64,000 nucleotides of DNA from Xenophilus sp. E41 (GTDB taxonomy: Bacteria > Pseudomonadota > Gammaproteobacteria > Burkholderiales > Burkholderiaceae_C): NCBI RefSeq assembly GCF_003671765.1, contig NZ_QPIB01000040.1:51944-115943 (forward strand). The letters are read 5' to 3'. Shown here piece by piece: positions 43,040 to 51,066 of this stretch; the first letter of the stretch is position 1, and each line of letters starts with the position of its first letter. Position numbers and translations under genes: made by a program. The notes beneath the pieces were generated by a model. The model saw nothing but the letters and a program-made list of their open reading frames with translations. It was not told the origin of the DNA and did no database searches.

Positions 43040-43575
43040 ATGCTCTTCAACGCCAATGCCGCTGCTGCTTCGATCGAGCAGATCAATGCCGTGATGCGTG
43101 TCGTCGTCGACAACTCGCCCGATGACCCGGCCGGCGCTCTGCCGGTGCACTATCTGCTCGGCCACCTGCAGAATCTTGTCATCCACGCTGCGGGCTATCG
43201 CGCTATTTCTGGCCGGTCGACAAGAAGCACCACTGGCGGGGAGCTCAATTGCGAGACGCGTTCGAGATCGGTGATGACAGCGCGCTCAAGCCGCGTGAAC
43301 TTCGCAACGCGATCCAACACTTCGACGAGAAACTCGACTTCTACATCGAGGAAGGACTCGTCGGTCAGATCATCCCGGAGTATGTCGGGCCGATGCCGCC
43401 ACTAAGCGGTGTGCCACTCCATCTTTTTCGCGGCTACTTTGTCGACACCGGCGAGTTCGAGCTGCTTGGCAAACGCTTCAACGTACCGGCAATCGCGGGC
43501 GAGGTACTGCGCATTCGCGAAGATCTTCGCCGAATGGACACGCAGGGCGGTCGACTCAAACGACCCAAAGCTTAG
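43040..43575 (+). pseudogene. Frameshifted gene with a HEPN-like RxxxxH motif
   Basis: The first part reads MLFNANAAAASIEQINAVMR, then SPDDPAGALPVHYLLGHLQN-LVIHAAG. Near 43197-43204 the protein-like sequence moves to another frame: RYFWPVDKKHHWRGAQLRDAF, then LKPRELRNAIQHFDEKLDFY, ending at TAA 43575. The RNAIQH motif (43303-43320) is the R-x4-H signature of HEPN RNases in a helical protein. Upstream coding-like sequence (QKIWPPYEAFYIQ) suggests the true start is before 43040. It ends three bases from the stop of the CBASS-like nucleotidyltransferase, on the opposite strand. Confidence 0.6.
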
Positions 43576-43577
43576 GC

Positions 43578-44354
43578 CTAGCCGGCTGGTATCAGCTTCT
43601 TCACTTCGGCTTCAGCAAGGTTGGGGTAGCCGTCGCGCTCCAGCGAGCGGACTTCCGCAATGATGTCTTTCGCGCGCTGCAACTTGTCCTTGCGCCATTG
43701 CGCCTGCTCGCTGCCAAGATACAGGGTGTCGAACGCCGTGAAGAGGTAGTCGCGGATGTTGATGACGCCGTAATACGAGAGGCTGACGACGTACTTCTCG
43801 AGACTGTAGGCATCGTAGACGTAGCCGGCTTCCGCGTTCCAGTACTTGAGGAGTCGGATCATCGGCTTGATCTTGTACATCTCCTTCTGGTTCAGCGCGT
43901 CCAACTGACCGTTGAAGTCGTTCGGATCGGTGTTCTTCCAGGCGATGGGGCCGTTCGGGATCTGGTACGTCGTTCCCCAGACGCTCAGGGCCGGGACCAG
44001 ATCGAACTTGATGTGGTTGAGCTGCAGGACCAGGCTTGGTGACGACTGCTTGATATCAGAGGTGGAGTAATACTGCTCTGCAAACCGTCGCAGGCGATCA
44101 AGATAGGTCTGGGGCGTCGCGCCGCCTTGCGCGAATACGACCATGTAGTCGATGTCGGAGTGCGCGTCCATCCGCCGTGGCAGGATGGTTCCGCGTGTTG
44201 AAGAGCCAAACCTCAGCTGCGCGCTGAGTGCCGTCCCGAAGTAACTGGTCAGGCGCGTGTTGATCGTGGCGATCGATGTATTGATCGAGCTCTGTTCATC
44301 TGTTGACAGGACTGCACCGCTAGCACGAGCGTCCAGATACGAAATGACGGACAT
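43578..44354 (-). CDS. SMODS-type CD-NTase (CBASS cyclic-oligonucleotide synthase)
   Basis: A 258-aa nucleotidyltransferase. The GSS motif is in LRFGSSTRGTILPRRM, the metal-binding acids in DAHSDIDYMVVF, and the third acid in IKFDLVPAL; the helical half holds KEMYKIKPMIRLLKYWN. This is the layout of cGAS/DncV-like enzymes with a SMODS domain, which make cyclic di- or trinucleotides after phage infection. The ATG overlaps the stop of the upstream SLATT gene by one base (TAATG), so the two are coupled. Which nucleotides it links is unknown. Confidence 0.85.
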   Translation of the reverse strand: MSVISYLDARASGAVLSTDEQSSINTSIATINTRLTSYFGTALSAQLRFGSSTRGTILPRRMDAHSDIDYMVVFAQGGATPQTYLDRLRRFAEQYYSTSDIKQSSPSLVLQLNHIKFDLVPALSVWGTTYQIPNGPIAWKNTDPNDFNGQLDALNQKEMYKIKPMIRLLKYWNAEAGYVYDAYSLEKYVVSLSYYGVINIRDYLFTAFDTLYLGSEQAQWRKDKLQRAKDIIAEVRSLERDGYPNLAEAEVKKLIPAG

Positions 44355-44866
44355 TAGGGAATGCTCCGGTCGACGCGATGCTCAGCTTCTCCGGCATCAA
44401 TACCTTTCCGCGCCTTTTCGAAATCGCCCTGCGAGAACTGGGCGCTTGCCTGGTTCAGCTCGTTGCGGCGTTTGGTGAACTCATCAAGCCCGTCGATAGC
44501 TGCCTGCTCATCCAGCGCGGCGGGCAGCTTGATTTCGCGGAACACCCGCGCGTCATTGCGCAGCGAGAGGTATTGGTCGCCGCTATTTTTGTGTGAGGCC
44601 GAACGCTCGGAGGGCTTTAAAAAGGTGATCAGTGCCGTAAGGATCGCAACAATGCCGGACATGACACCTGCCACCTCAGGAAAGTCCTTGAAGAACGCAA
44701 GGCCGGCTAGTGCACTCAGGACCACCGATGGAATGCCAAGGCCGTAGTGATACTTCGCCCAGCGAATACCAGCGTTGAAATGCGCCTTGCCGGAGTGGAT
44801 GCAGTCTTCCTCGATGCGCTGCAGCTCGGCATGGATCGCCGGCTTCGGGTCAGTGATGTTGGTCAT
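44354..44866 (-). CDS. SLATT-domain two-helix membrane effector (CBASS-like)
   Basis: A 170-aa protein with an N-terminal helical region (HAELQRIEEDCIHSGKAHFN), two membrane segments (GLGIPSVVLSALAGLAFF; VAGVMSGIVAILTALITFL) separated by six or so residues, and a long C-terminal helix starting LKPSERSASHKNSGDQYLSL. This is the SLATT (SMODS-and-SLOG-associated two-TM) pattern: predicted pore-forming effectors gated by the nucleotide made by the adjacent SMODS enzyme. No ubiquitin-like accessory genes are present, so this would be a minimal two-gene type. Confidence 0.82.
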   Translation of the reverse strand: MTNITDPKPAIHAELQRIEEDCIHSGKAHFNAGIRWAKYHYGLGIPSVVLSALAGLAFFKDFPEVAGVMSGIVAILTALITFLKPSERSASHKNSGDQYLSLRNDARVFREIKLPAALDEQAAIDGLDEFTKRRNELNQASAQFSQGDFEKARKGIDAGEAEHRVDRSIP

Positions 44867-45155
44867 CTCATCGTTCTAGCGAAGCGCCTGCGGCGCGGCA
44901 ACCACAAAAGCGCAGATGGCAGCCCTCCCGCCAGCGCTTGAGGCTCGACATTTTGCCTCGGTCGACCGCACCCCCTTTCTGGAATGGATCGCTCTGCACG
45001 CTCCGGTTTATGCAGGGGGCGCAAGGTCCTCAACGGGCCAATGCTTCCAGCATCGCCCTCGCTTCCGCGCTGCGTTTGTGCAGTTCCGGGCGGGGCAACC
45101 CCTTGCGGTAGTTGCTTGATCGCCATGCGCCTCCCTACGCATGGTCCACCCCTAG

Positions 45156-45728
45156 CTACGCCGGCGCGCCGGCGAAGAAGCGATCGAGTACCCCAGCGAG
45201 GACATCAAGACCGCCACCGAGCGCACCCTGGGTGTGCCGCTCTTCCAGGAACAGGTGATGCAGATCGCCATGCTAGCGGCGGATTTCACGGCCGGGGAAG
45301 CCGATCAACTGCGCCGGGCCATGGGCGCCTGGCGGCGTCGGGGCGGGCTAGAGCCGCACCAGCAGAAACTGGTGAAACGCATGCTGGCCAAGGGCTACAC
45401 GCAGGACTTCGCGGATCGTATCGCCAAGCTGGTGGAAGGCTTAGGCAGCTACGGGTTTCCGGAAAGCCACGCCGCGAGCTTCGGGCTGCTGGCCTACGTG
45501 AGCTGCTGGATCAAGCGCCACCACCCGGACGCACTTCTTGCGGGCCTGCTGAACAGCCAGCCGATGGGCTTCTATGCGCCGGCGCAGCTCGCGCGCGATG
45601 TCAGAGAGCACGGCGTGGTGGTGCGGCCGGTGGACGTCACGGTGAGCGACTGGAAGAGCACGCTGGAGGAGCCGGTGCAGGGGGAGGCATCCCACCGGTG
45701 GGACGCCACCGATTTCAACGACACGTGA
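45156..45728 (+). pseudogene. dnaE2: Internal fragment of error-prone DNA polymerase DnaE2 (ImuC)
   Basis: The frame opens at 45156 and reads [80 protein letters not shown] and [20 protein letters not shown], which is the central-to-C-terminal part of DnaE2. Both ends are missing: about 600 residues of polymerase core before it and the last ~350 after [10 protein letters not shown]. It is a dead leftover at the edge of the defence patch. The 289 bases between it and the SLATT gene hold nothing I recognise. Confidence 0.85.
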
Positions 45729-46158
45729 AGAAAAGGTTCGGGGAGGACTTGCTCGGCGCACGACGGTGATCCCTCTAGGATCCAAACGAGCGCAACTCAG
45801 ACGCTTCCGGACTACTTCTTGCGTTCTCGGTTACTGGGCCTATCGAAATATTGTCGTTGAGTTAGGGAAGCCGTACCCGGTCGATTCGGGGTGGCGAGGA
45901 CCGTTGTACTCCGCATAGCAATTCCCTTCGTAGTCGGCTTGAGAGCGCCGTCAAGACTCGGACGTGCGGCATTCCGGCCCCAATATGCGGCTGTTCATCT
46001 GCGCGCGTTTGGGCGAGCCACGTGCAAAGCCAAACATACGCCGGAAACGACGTCGGGACTTGATGAAGGTCAAGGTCGGGCCATGTCAAGACTTCGCGGC
46101 CGCCTACACAATTCCCGCGCGGGCGGCGGCAGTGGTCTCAGGCCCCAGCCAGCAAGCG
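45729..46158. other. Spacer with no recognised gene
   Basis: 430 bases between the dnaE2 fragment and the end of pbrT. Frames exist on both strands but none has family features, a ribosome-binding site or normal composition. Probably junk left by recombination. Confidence 0.5.
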
Positions 46159-48078
46159 CTAAGACGTCCGTCTGGCCGCTCGCGCGTTCATGGCGAATCC
46201 AAGAACGATGATGGTGGCGACCATAACTTGCGCGCCCAGAGCCTGCGCGGATGGGGACACGCCCAGGATGTCGATGCGCGGCGTATTGAGGGCGTGCGCG
46301 CCAATCCAACCTGCCTCTTGGAGTGCGGCCACCCCCTTGCCGGTCAACACCACCGCCAGCACAGCAACCAACATGGAGCTCCACGAGAAGAACTTGCCGA
46401 TGGGAAGACGAGCACTGAATCTCAGGAGTGCGAATGCCACCGCAACCAACACCACCAGGCCGACCACCAAGCCGCCAAGCACGGCCCCGTGGTTTCCTTG
46501 CTCCCAGAGCGCGGCGTAGAAGAGGATGGTTTCAAACACTTCACGGTAAACCGCGATGAACGACAGGCCAAACATGAACCAGGCCGATTTCTTGTTGAGC
46601 GCGGCCGACAGCTTGTCGTGAATGTACTTCTGCCACATCCCGGCCATGCTCTTCTGATGCATCCACATGCCAACACTCAGAAGTACAAGGGCAGCGAACA
46701 AGGATGAAAGGCCTTCAGTGACTTCGCGATTGGCTCCGCTGATGCTGACCAGGTAAGTCGCAACTGCCCAGGTCACAACGCCTAGCGCCAAGGCGCCCAC
46801 CCAGCCAGTGTGGACATACCGCAGCATGTCCTGCCGCTCCGCTTTGCGTAGAAAGGCGACCATGGCCACCACCACCAGCAAAGATTCCAGGCCCTCCCGA
46901 AGCAGAATAGTGAAGCTACCGACAAAGGCTGCTGTCGAATCCGCACTAGAGCCCAGGAGCGTGTCACCCTCTTTAAAGAGCCCGTTGATGTGTTCAGCTT
47001 GGGCCTGCAGCTCTGGCTGGGCCGCCTTGGCCGCTATCAAGGAGCGGTACTTGCCCATGGCCGTTTCGATGCGGGCAAGAAGGTCTCGGTCTCTTGCAGC
47101 GAGCGTCGGCTCGATTGGTTCAACGCCGTCCAGATAGGAGGACAGAGCGAGGTCCTTCGCCCGGCCAACATCTCCACTGCGCGCGGCTTCGAGGCTTTGG
47201 GCGAGTTTTTGGCGGGCCACCTCGAAGCTCAGTGCGCGGCTTTCGACTACGGCTTCTGGGTGAGCCTGGAGGTAGGCCATCGCCAGCCGTGCTGGCTTTT
47301 CGCCCACGGTCTTCGCCAAATCTGCCTCGGCCGTACGCGAGAGAACATCCAGACCGGTCAGTTGGGCCCGAACCTCAGGATTGTCGCGCCAGACCTTCTC
47401 GCCAGAGACAACATCCGATTTGTCATGGGCAAACTGTCCGAGGTAGAACGCCAGAGCCCAGCGGTCGGCTTCAGCAAGGGCCGCGAAGCTGGGCATAGCC
47501 GTACCTTCAATGCCCTGGCTCAACACCTGATAGAGTGCGAAAATGCTTCGTTCGCGGGCACGCTCCTTGTCCGTGAATGCGACAGGCCGCGGCTGGAGTC
47601 GGAGGCCAGCCGGTCCATCGCCGTTCCCCGTTGCTCCGTGGCATGCGGCGCACTGTGCTTGGTAGAGCGATGCGACCTCGCCCATCTTCGGCGGCGTGGC
47701 GGGCGCCGATGGAACTGGGTAAACCGCAAGCAGATGATTCGCCAGCGACTTGGCCAAGCCTGCGACCTCCTCTGGGCTCTTCTTCGCGTTGATGGCGCCA
47801 GAGAGCGCCTGCGCTTCACTTACGAGCGCTGCTCGCTCTGGGTGCGGCTCGAGTGCTGCCAGTTTTTCTTGGCTCGTCTTTGCAAACTCCTGCATCTCCC
47901 CGTACTCGGATTCGCTGACGACTGCACCGTCTTTGACCGCTCCCCCATAGTCCACAGCCAAGTAGTCGAGGAGCTGCCAGACGCGCCGGACGTCCGCTTC
48001 TGCAGCATGGGCGGTTGTTGCAATAAGGAAAGCTAGTGCGAATAGCCCGCCGAGCAGGGCGCGAAGGCGACAAAACAT
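46159..48078 (-). CDS. pbrT: PbrT-like cytochrome c / FTR1-family metal permease
   Basis: A 639-aa membrane protein: signal peptide ending TTAHA-A, a periplasmic region with a cytochrome c motif CAACHG (about residue 140) and TAMPSFAALAEADRW, a helical spacer, then a seven-helix FTR1 permease with ILLREGLESLLVVVAMVAFL and AVYREVFETILFY (two R-E-x-x-E repeats). Such fusions include PbrT of Cupriavidus, linked to lead uptake, and ferrous-iron permeases. The adjacent PbrR-like regulator favours PbrT. No clear ribosome-binding site at the ATG. Confidence 0.85.
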   Translation of the reverse strand: MFCRLRALLGGLFALAFLIATTAHAAEADVRRVWQLLDYLAVDYGGAVKDGAVVSESEYGEMQEFAKTSQEKLAALEPHPERAALVSEAQALSGAINAKKSPEEVAGLAKSLANHLLAVYPVPSAPATPPKMGEVASLYQAQCAACHGATGNGDGPAGLRLQPRPVAFTDKERARERSIFALYQVLSQGIEGTAMPSFAALAEADRWALAFYLGQFAHDKSDVVSGEKVWRDNPEVRAQLTGLDVLSRTAEADLAKTVGEKPARLAMAYLQAHPEAVVESRALSFEVARQKLAQSLEAARSGDVGRAKDLALSSYLDGVEPIEPTLAARDRDLLARIETAMGKYRSLIAAKAAQPELQAQAEHINGLFKEGDTLLGSSADSTAAFVGSFTILLREGLESLLVVVAMVAFLRKAERQDMLRYVHTGWVGALALGVVTWAVATYLVSISGANREVTEGLSSLFAALVLLSVGMWMHQKSMAGMWQKYIHDKLSAALNKKSAWFMFGLSFIAVYREVFETILFYAALWEQGNHGAVLGGLVVGLVVLVAVAFALLRFSARLPIGKFFSWSSMLVAVLAVVLTGKGVAALQEAGWIGAHALNTPRIDILGVSPSAQALGAQVMVATIIVLGFAMNARAARRTS

Positions 48079-48158
48079 AGGAGCTGCGCAAATGAGAATG
48101 CGACCAATTCTAGTTTCGTCGGCGCGTCGCAGTGCCTGGGCAGCCCTAAGGAAGTTTC

Positions 48159-48189
48159 TTGACCCTCACCCTGCTTGAGGGTGTAGCCC
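48159..48189 (+). promoter_or_regulatory. Orphan MerR-type promoter/operator
   Basis: TTGACC, a 19-base spacer containing the dyad CCCTCA...TGAGGG, then TAGCCC: the layout of MerR/ZntR/PbrR promoters. But it points rightward into the 3' end of the leftward pbrR gene and no rightward gene follows it. It may have lost its gene, or act as an operator between pbrR and pbrT. Confidence 0.45.
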
Positions 48190-48202
48190 CCTTTCCTCGT
48201 GT

Positions 48203-48616
48203 CTAAACGGGGAGGCTGGTTCCCGTCGCCGAGCGGAGGGACTCGAGAGCACCGCAGTCCCCAATGCATACGCCACCCGCGCAGGTGCTGCGGATGGCTT
48301 GGAGCTGCTTACGCAGAGCTGTCAACTGCACTATGCGCTGCTCCACCAGCCGGACGTGTGCATCGAGCAGGGCGTTGACCTCGTCGCATGGCTTGCCGGG
48401 CTCGTCCTGGAGGGACAACAGCACTCGAATCTCCTCGTGTGACATGTCGAGCGAGCGGCATCGAAGAATAAAGGCAAGCCTATCGGCGTGTTGGGCCCCG
48501 TACTCACGGTAGTTGCTCGCGGTGCGGGCCGGCGCCTGTAGCAATCCCTCGGCCTCGTAATACCGAATAGTAGGCACCGAACAACCAGTTGTCAGCGCGA
48601 GTTCACCAATCTTCAT
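48203..48616 (-). CDS. pbrR: PbrR/CadR-type MerR regulator (Pb(II)/Cd(II)-responsive)
   Basis: A 137-aa MerR-family activator: winged HTH MKIGELALTTGCSVPTIRYY with EAEGLLQAPART, dimerisation helix, and metal-site cysteines Cys12 in the HTH, one in GKPCDEVNALLDAH (about 78) and C-terminal CAGGVCIGDCGALE. The three-cysteine pattern (HTH, helix start, C-terminal loop) is that of PbrR and CadR. GGAGG precedes the ATG. It is divergent from the CDF gene at 48674 and would bind the dyad at 48637-48667. Confidence 0.88.
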   Translation of the reverse strand: MKIGELALTTGCSVPTIRYYEAEGLLQAPARTASNYREYGAQHADRLAFILRCRSLDMSHEEIRVLLSLQDEPGKPCDEVNALLDAHVRLVEQRIVQLTALRKQLQAIRSTCAGGVCIGDCGALESLRSATGTSLPV

Positions 48617-48636
48617 CCGGATCGACCTCCTGCCAC

Positions 48637-48667
48637 TTGACTCTACACCTGCTGGAGGGTTTCAAAT
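48637..48667 (+). promoter_or_regulatory. MerR-type promoter of the CDF gene
   Basis: TTGACT (48637), a 19-base spacer holding the imperfect dyad ACTCTAC...GGAGGGT, then TCAAAT (48662-48667). The long spacer is diagnostic for MerR-family activation. TCAAAT ends six bases before the ATG at 48674, so the transcript would be leaderless. Confidence 0.65.
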
Positions 48668-48673
48668 GCTGCC

Positions 48674-49783
48674 ATGAGCACATGTCAAAGCAACAGCTGC
48701 GCAGGCGCGTGCGCGTCGCAGCTCTCGTCGGACACGCCACCCTCGAACGTGGCCGCACGCACGAGTACGTACTCCATCCCTAAGATGGACTGCCCTTCCG
48801 AGGAGAACCTCATCCGCATGGCCTTGAGCGGCGTGCCCGGTATCGGTGCGCTGAACTTCGACCTGGCTAACCGGCGACTAGAAGTGGCGCATGCTGGGGA
48901 GCCAGGTCCCATCACTGCCAAACTTGAGCCGCTGAATTTAGGGGCATCATTTCTCGGGAGTTCGTCCGCTCCCTCCGCCGGAGCGTCGAAAACACGCTTC
49001 TCGGTGCCCAAGATGGACTGTCCCTCGGAGGAGAACCTCATCCGAATGGCCTTTGCGGACGCTTCGGAAATCAACAGTCTCGGGTTTGACCTGAAAGCCC
49101 GAGAACTGACTGTTGTTCACACGGGCTCCAGCGAGCAGGTGTTGGCGCGCTTGGTCCCACTGAACCTAGGCGCACGCGTACTAGAAACTACGAAAGGGGC
49201 GCGGGTCGAGGCATTCACCCAGGATGTGGAAGGTGACGCAGCGGAAGCTCGGACCCTCAAGCTACTGCTGGGTATCAATGGCGCGATGTTCTTGCTCGAG
49301 CTGGTGGTGGGCTTAATTGCTCAATCGACAGGTCTTATCGCGGATTCGCTTGACATGTTCGCGGACGCCGCCGTGTACGGCCTTGCTCTCTATGCGGTCG
49401 GACGAACTGCCGCGCTCAAGGTCAAGGCTGCGCACGTCGCCGGTTGGCTTCAGGTCGTACTTGCGGTCCTTGCACTTTCCGAAGTTCTGCGGCGAACACT
49501 TTTCGGCAGTGAACCGCAATCAGCTCTCATGATGGGCATGGGCCTGATTGCCCTGGTCGCAAACGTTGCGTGCCTGGTGCTCATTGCAAAGAAGCGAGAC
49601 CGCGGCGCTCACATGACTGCGAGCTACATCTTCTCGGCAAACGATGTCATTGCGAATGCCGGCGTGATTGCTGCTGGTGTTCTGGTCGCCTGGACCGGCT
49701 CGTCGTACCCAGACCTTGTGATTGGGACCATCATCGCCCTGGTGGTGCTGAACGGCGCCCGGCGCATCCTTAGACTTCGCTGA
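48674..49783 (+). CDS. CDF-family transporter with two N-terminal MDCPSEE metal-binding domains
   Basis: A 369-aa protein: a Cys-rich start (STCQSNSCAGACAS), two tandem HMA-like domains each with S-x-PKMDCPSEENLIRMA (Met38 and Met114), a linker, then a six-helix cation diffusion facilitator core with TGLIADSLDMFADAAVYGLA (helix 2) and YIFSANDVIANAGVIAAGVL (helix 5). It would export lead, zinc or cadmium under PbrR control. The cytoplasmic C-terminal domain of normal CDFs is missing; the N-terminal domains may replace it as metal sensor or donor. Confidence 0.85.
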   Translation: MSTCQSNSCAGACASQLSSDTPPSNVAARTSTYSIPKMDCPSEENLIRMALSGVPGIGALNFDLANRRLEVAHAGEPGPITAKLEPLNLGASFLGSSSAPSAGASKTRFSVPKMDCPSEENLIRMAFADASEINSLGFDLKARELTVVHTGSSEQVLARLVPLNLGARVLETTKGARVEAFTQDVEGDAAEARTLKLLLGINGAMFLLELVVGLIAQSTGLIADSLDMFADAAVYGLALYAVGRTAALKVKAAHVAGWLQVVLAVLALSEVLRRTLFGSEPQSALMMGMGLIALVANVACLVLIAKKRDRGAHMTASYIFSANDVIANAGVIAAGVLVAWTGSSYPDLVIGTIIALVVLNGARRILRLR

Positions 49784-50104
49784 GTGCTGCGCTAATCGAT
49801 GTGGAGTTCAGCGCAAGAACGGGCTGAATTCTGCAAAGATCTGTTTTGCCGCCGCGGCTTTCGAGTCGGCGAAGTTGGCGACCCCATCGCCTCCCTGCCG
49901 TGTTGCAGGGTCGTGCCGCCTTGGTTGAAGCGCTGCTGGGCCGCCGCGAAGCCGCTGTCGCCGGCGCCCGACCCACCAAACGAGATTTTTCAGGCAGCTT
50001 ACAAACGGCCGCCGGAGGCCAGCCACCAATCGCCTTGACCCAGTGGCCCTGCGGTGTGCGGGCGGCCTGCTCAGCGAGCATCTCAAGGGCCCGGCGCAGC
50101 GTCG
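49784..50104. other. Degenerate spacer between the pbr module and the LysR remnant
   Basis: 321 bases. A leftward frame ends KAAAAKQIFAEFSPFLR at 49808 and looks like a protein tail, but it is joined to the lysR remnant out of context. I cannot name a family and treat this as scar DNA. Confidence 0.4.
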
Positions 50105-50901
50105 AACTCCGATCGCTCCGGTCGCGAAGTCCGGCAGCACCTTCTTCAACCGTCCAGCCGCCAGATGGGACGCACTCATCCCGGCAGGCAGCAAAGCAAT
50201 GCCAAGCCCGGCGAGGGCCCCCGCCAGCTGCGCTGATGCTGTATTTACTTGAAACGGGCCGTCCACCTCGACCGGAGCCGCGGCGCCCCTCGGTCCAGCC
50301 AGGCGCCAGACCGTTTTGGGACCGCCGCGGGCGGGCGCGGTGATGCAGTCGTGCGCCGCGAGGTCGCGCGGGAGTGCCGGCTGGCCGCGCGCTGCCAGGT
50401 AGACAGGACTGGCCACCAAAGTCGCGCGGCTGGTTCCCAGCTTGCGCGCGATCAGCGACGGGCCGTGGTCTGCCCCTCGCATGGCGACATCGATGCCCTC
50501 GCCAAGGAGGTCCACGCGCGCGTCGTTCAGCTCGAACTCCAGGCGCACCTTCGGATGCGCTTCGGTGAAACGCGCCACAGCGTCGGCCGGGAACCAGTTG
50601 AAAAAGTCAGCCAGCGCGCCAACGCGGACCCGGCCGGCCACCTCGTCGGCATCGCTGGCGATCTGGTCCGCGGCGCGCAGGAGTGCATCGACTTGGTCGG
50701 CAGACCGCGCGAAGAAGTTGCGTCCCGCATCCGTCAGCACCAGGCGCCGGGTGGTGCGCTGCATCGCGCGCCCAGGGCAGCTTCTAGCGTCTGCACACGC
50801 CGGCTTGCCGTGCTGGGAGGCATGCCCAGGCGGCGGCCCGCCTCGGCAAAGCTGCCTGCGCGCACCACGTTGACGAACAGTGCGATGTCGTTCAGGTCCA
50901 T
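50105..50901 (-). pseudogene. LysR-type regulator, frameshifted and cut at the 3' end
   Basis: Starting at ATG 50901 the HTH reads MDLNDIALFVNVVRAGSFAE, AGRRLGMPPSTASRRVQTLE. At about 50765 the frame breaks (GALGAR then a jump); the homologous RTTRRLVLTDAGRNFFARSA continues in another frame with a good effector domain (RVRVGALADFFNWFPADAVA ... FELNDARVDLLGEGIDVAMRG). Homology stops near FATGAIGV at 50105, before the last helix. It would have controlled the divergent redox operon. Confidence 0.75.
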
Positions 50902-50969
50902 GAGGTGACTGCCATGCATCGAAGCCAGGCAGTGGAAATGCAGTGTTGATTACGAAGATTATTGAACGA

Positions 50970-50985
50970 GTGCATCTCACTGCAC
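50970..50985. promoter_or_regulatory. LysR-type operator
   Basis: GTGCATCTCACTGCAC is a palindrome (GTGCA-N6-TGCAC) containing the T-N11-A LysR box, in the 165-base divergent region between the lysR remnant and the redox operon. Confidence 0.5.
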
Positions 50986-51066
50986 CACATTTATCTTTCA
51001 TCGATGTATTTCTAAAGTTGGCTTCAACGGCGCAGGTTCGCGTCGTCACCCACCCAGGAGCCCACC

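Noticed and set aside
44863..45126. Leftward 87-codon frame before the SLATT gene
   Set aside because: Arg/Pro-rich composition, no family features and no ribosome-binding site; it lies in scar DNA next to the dnaE2 fragment.
50943..51040. TCTAAAGTT before the redox operon, resembling the regulon -10
   Set aside because: No AT(G/T)AC-N4-GTAAT site at the 32-base distance; the palindrome there is of LysR type.
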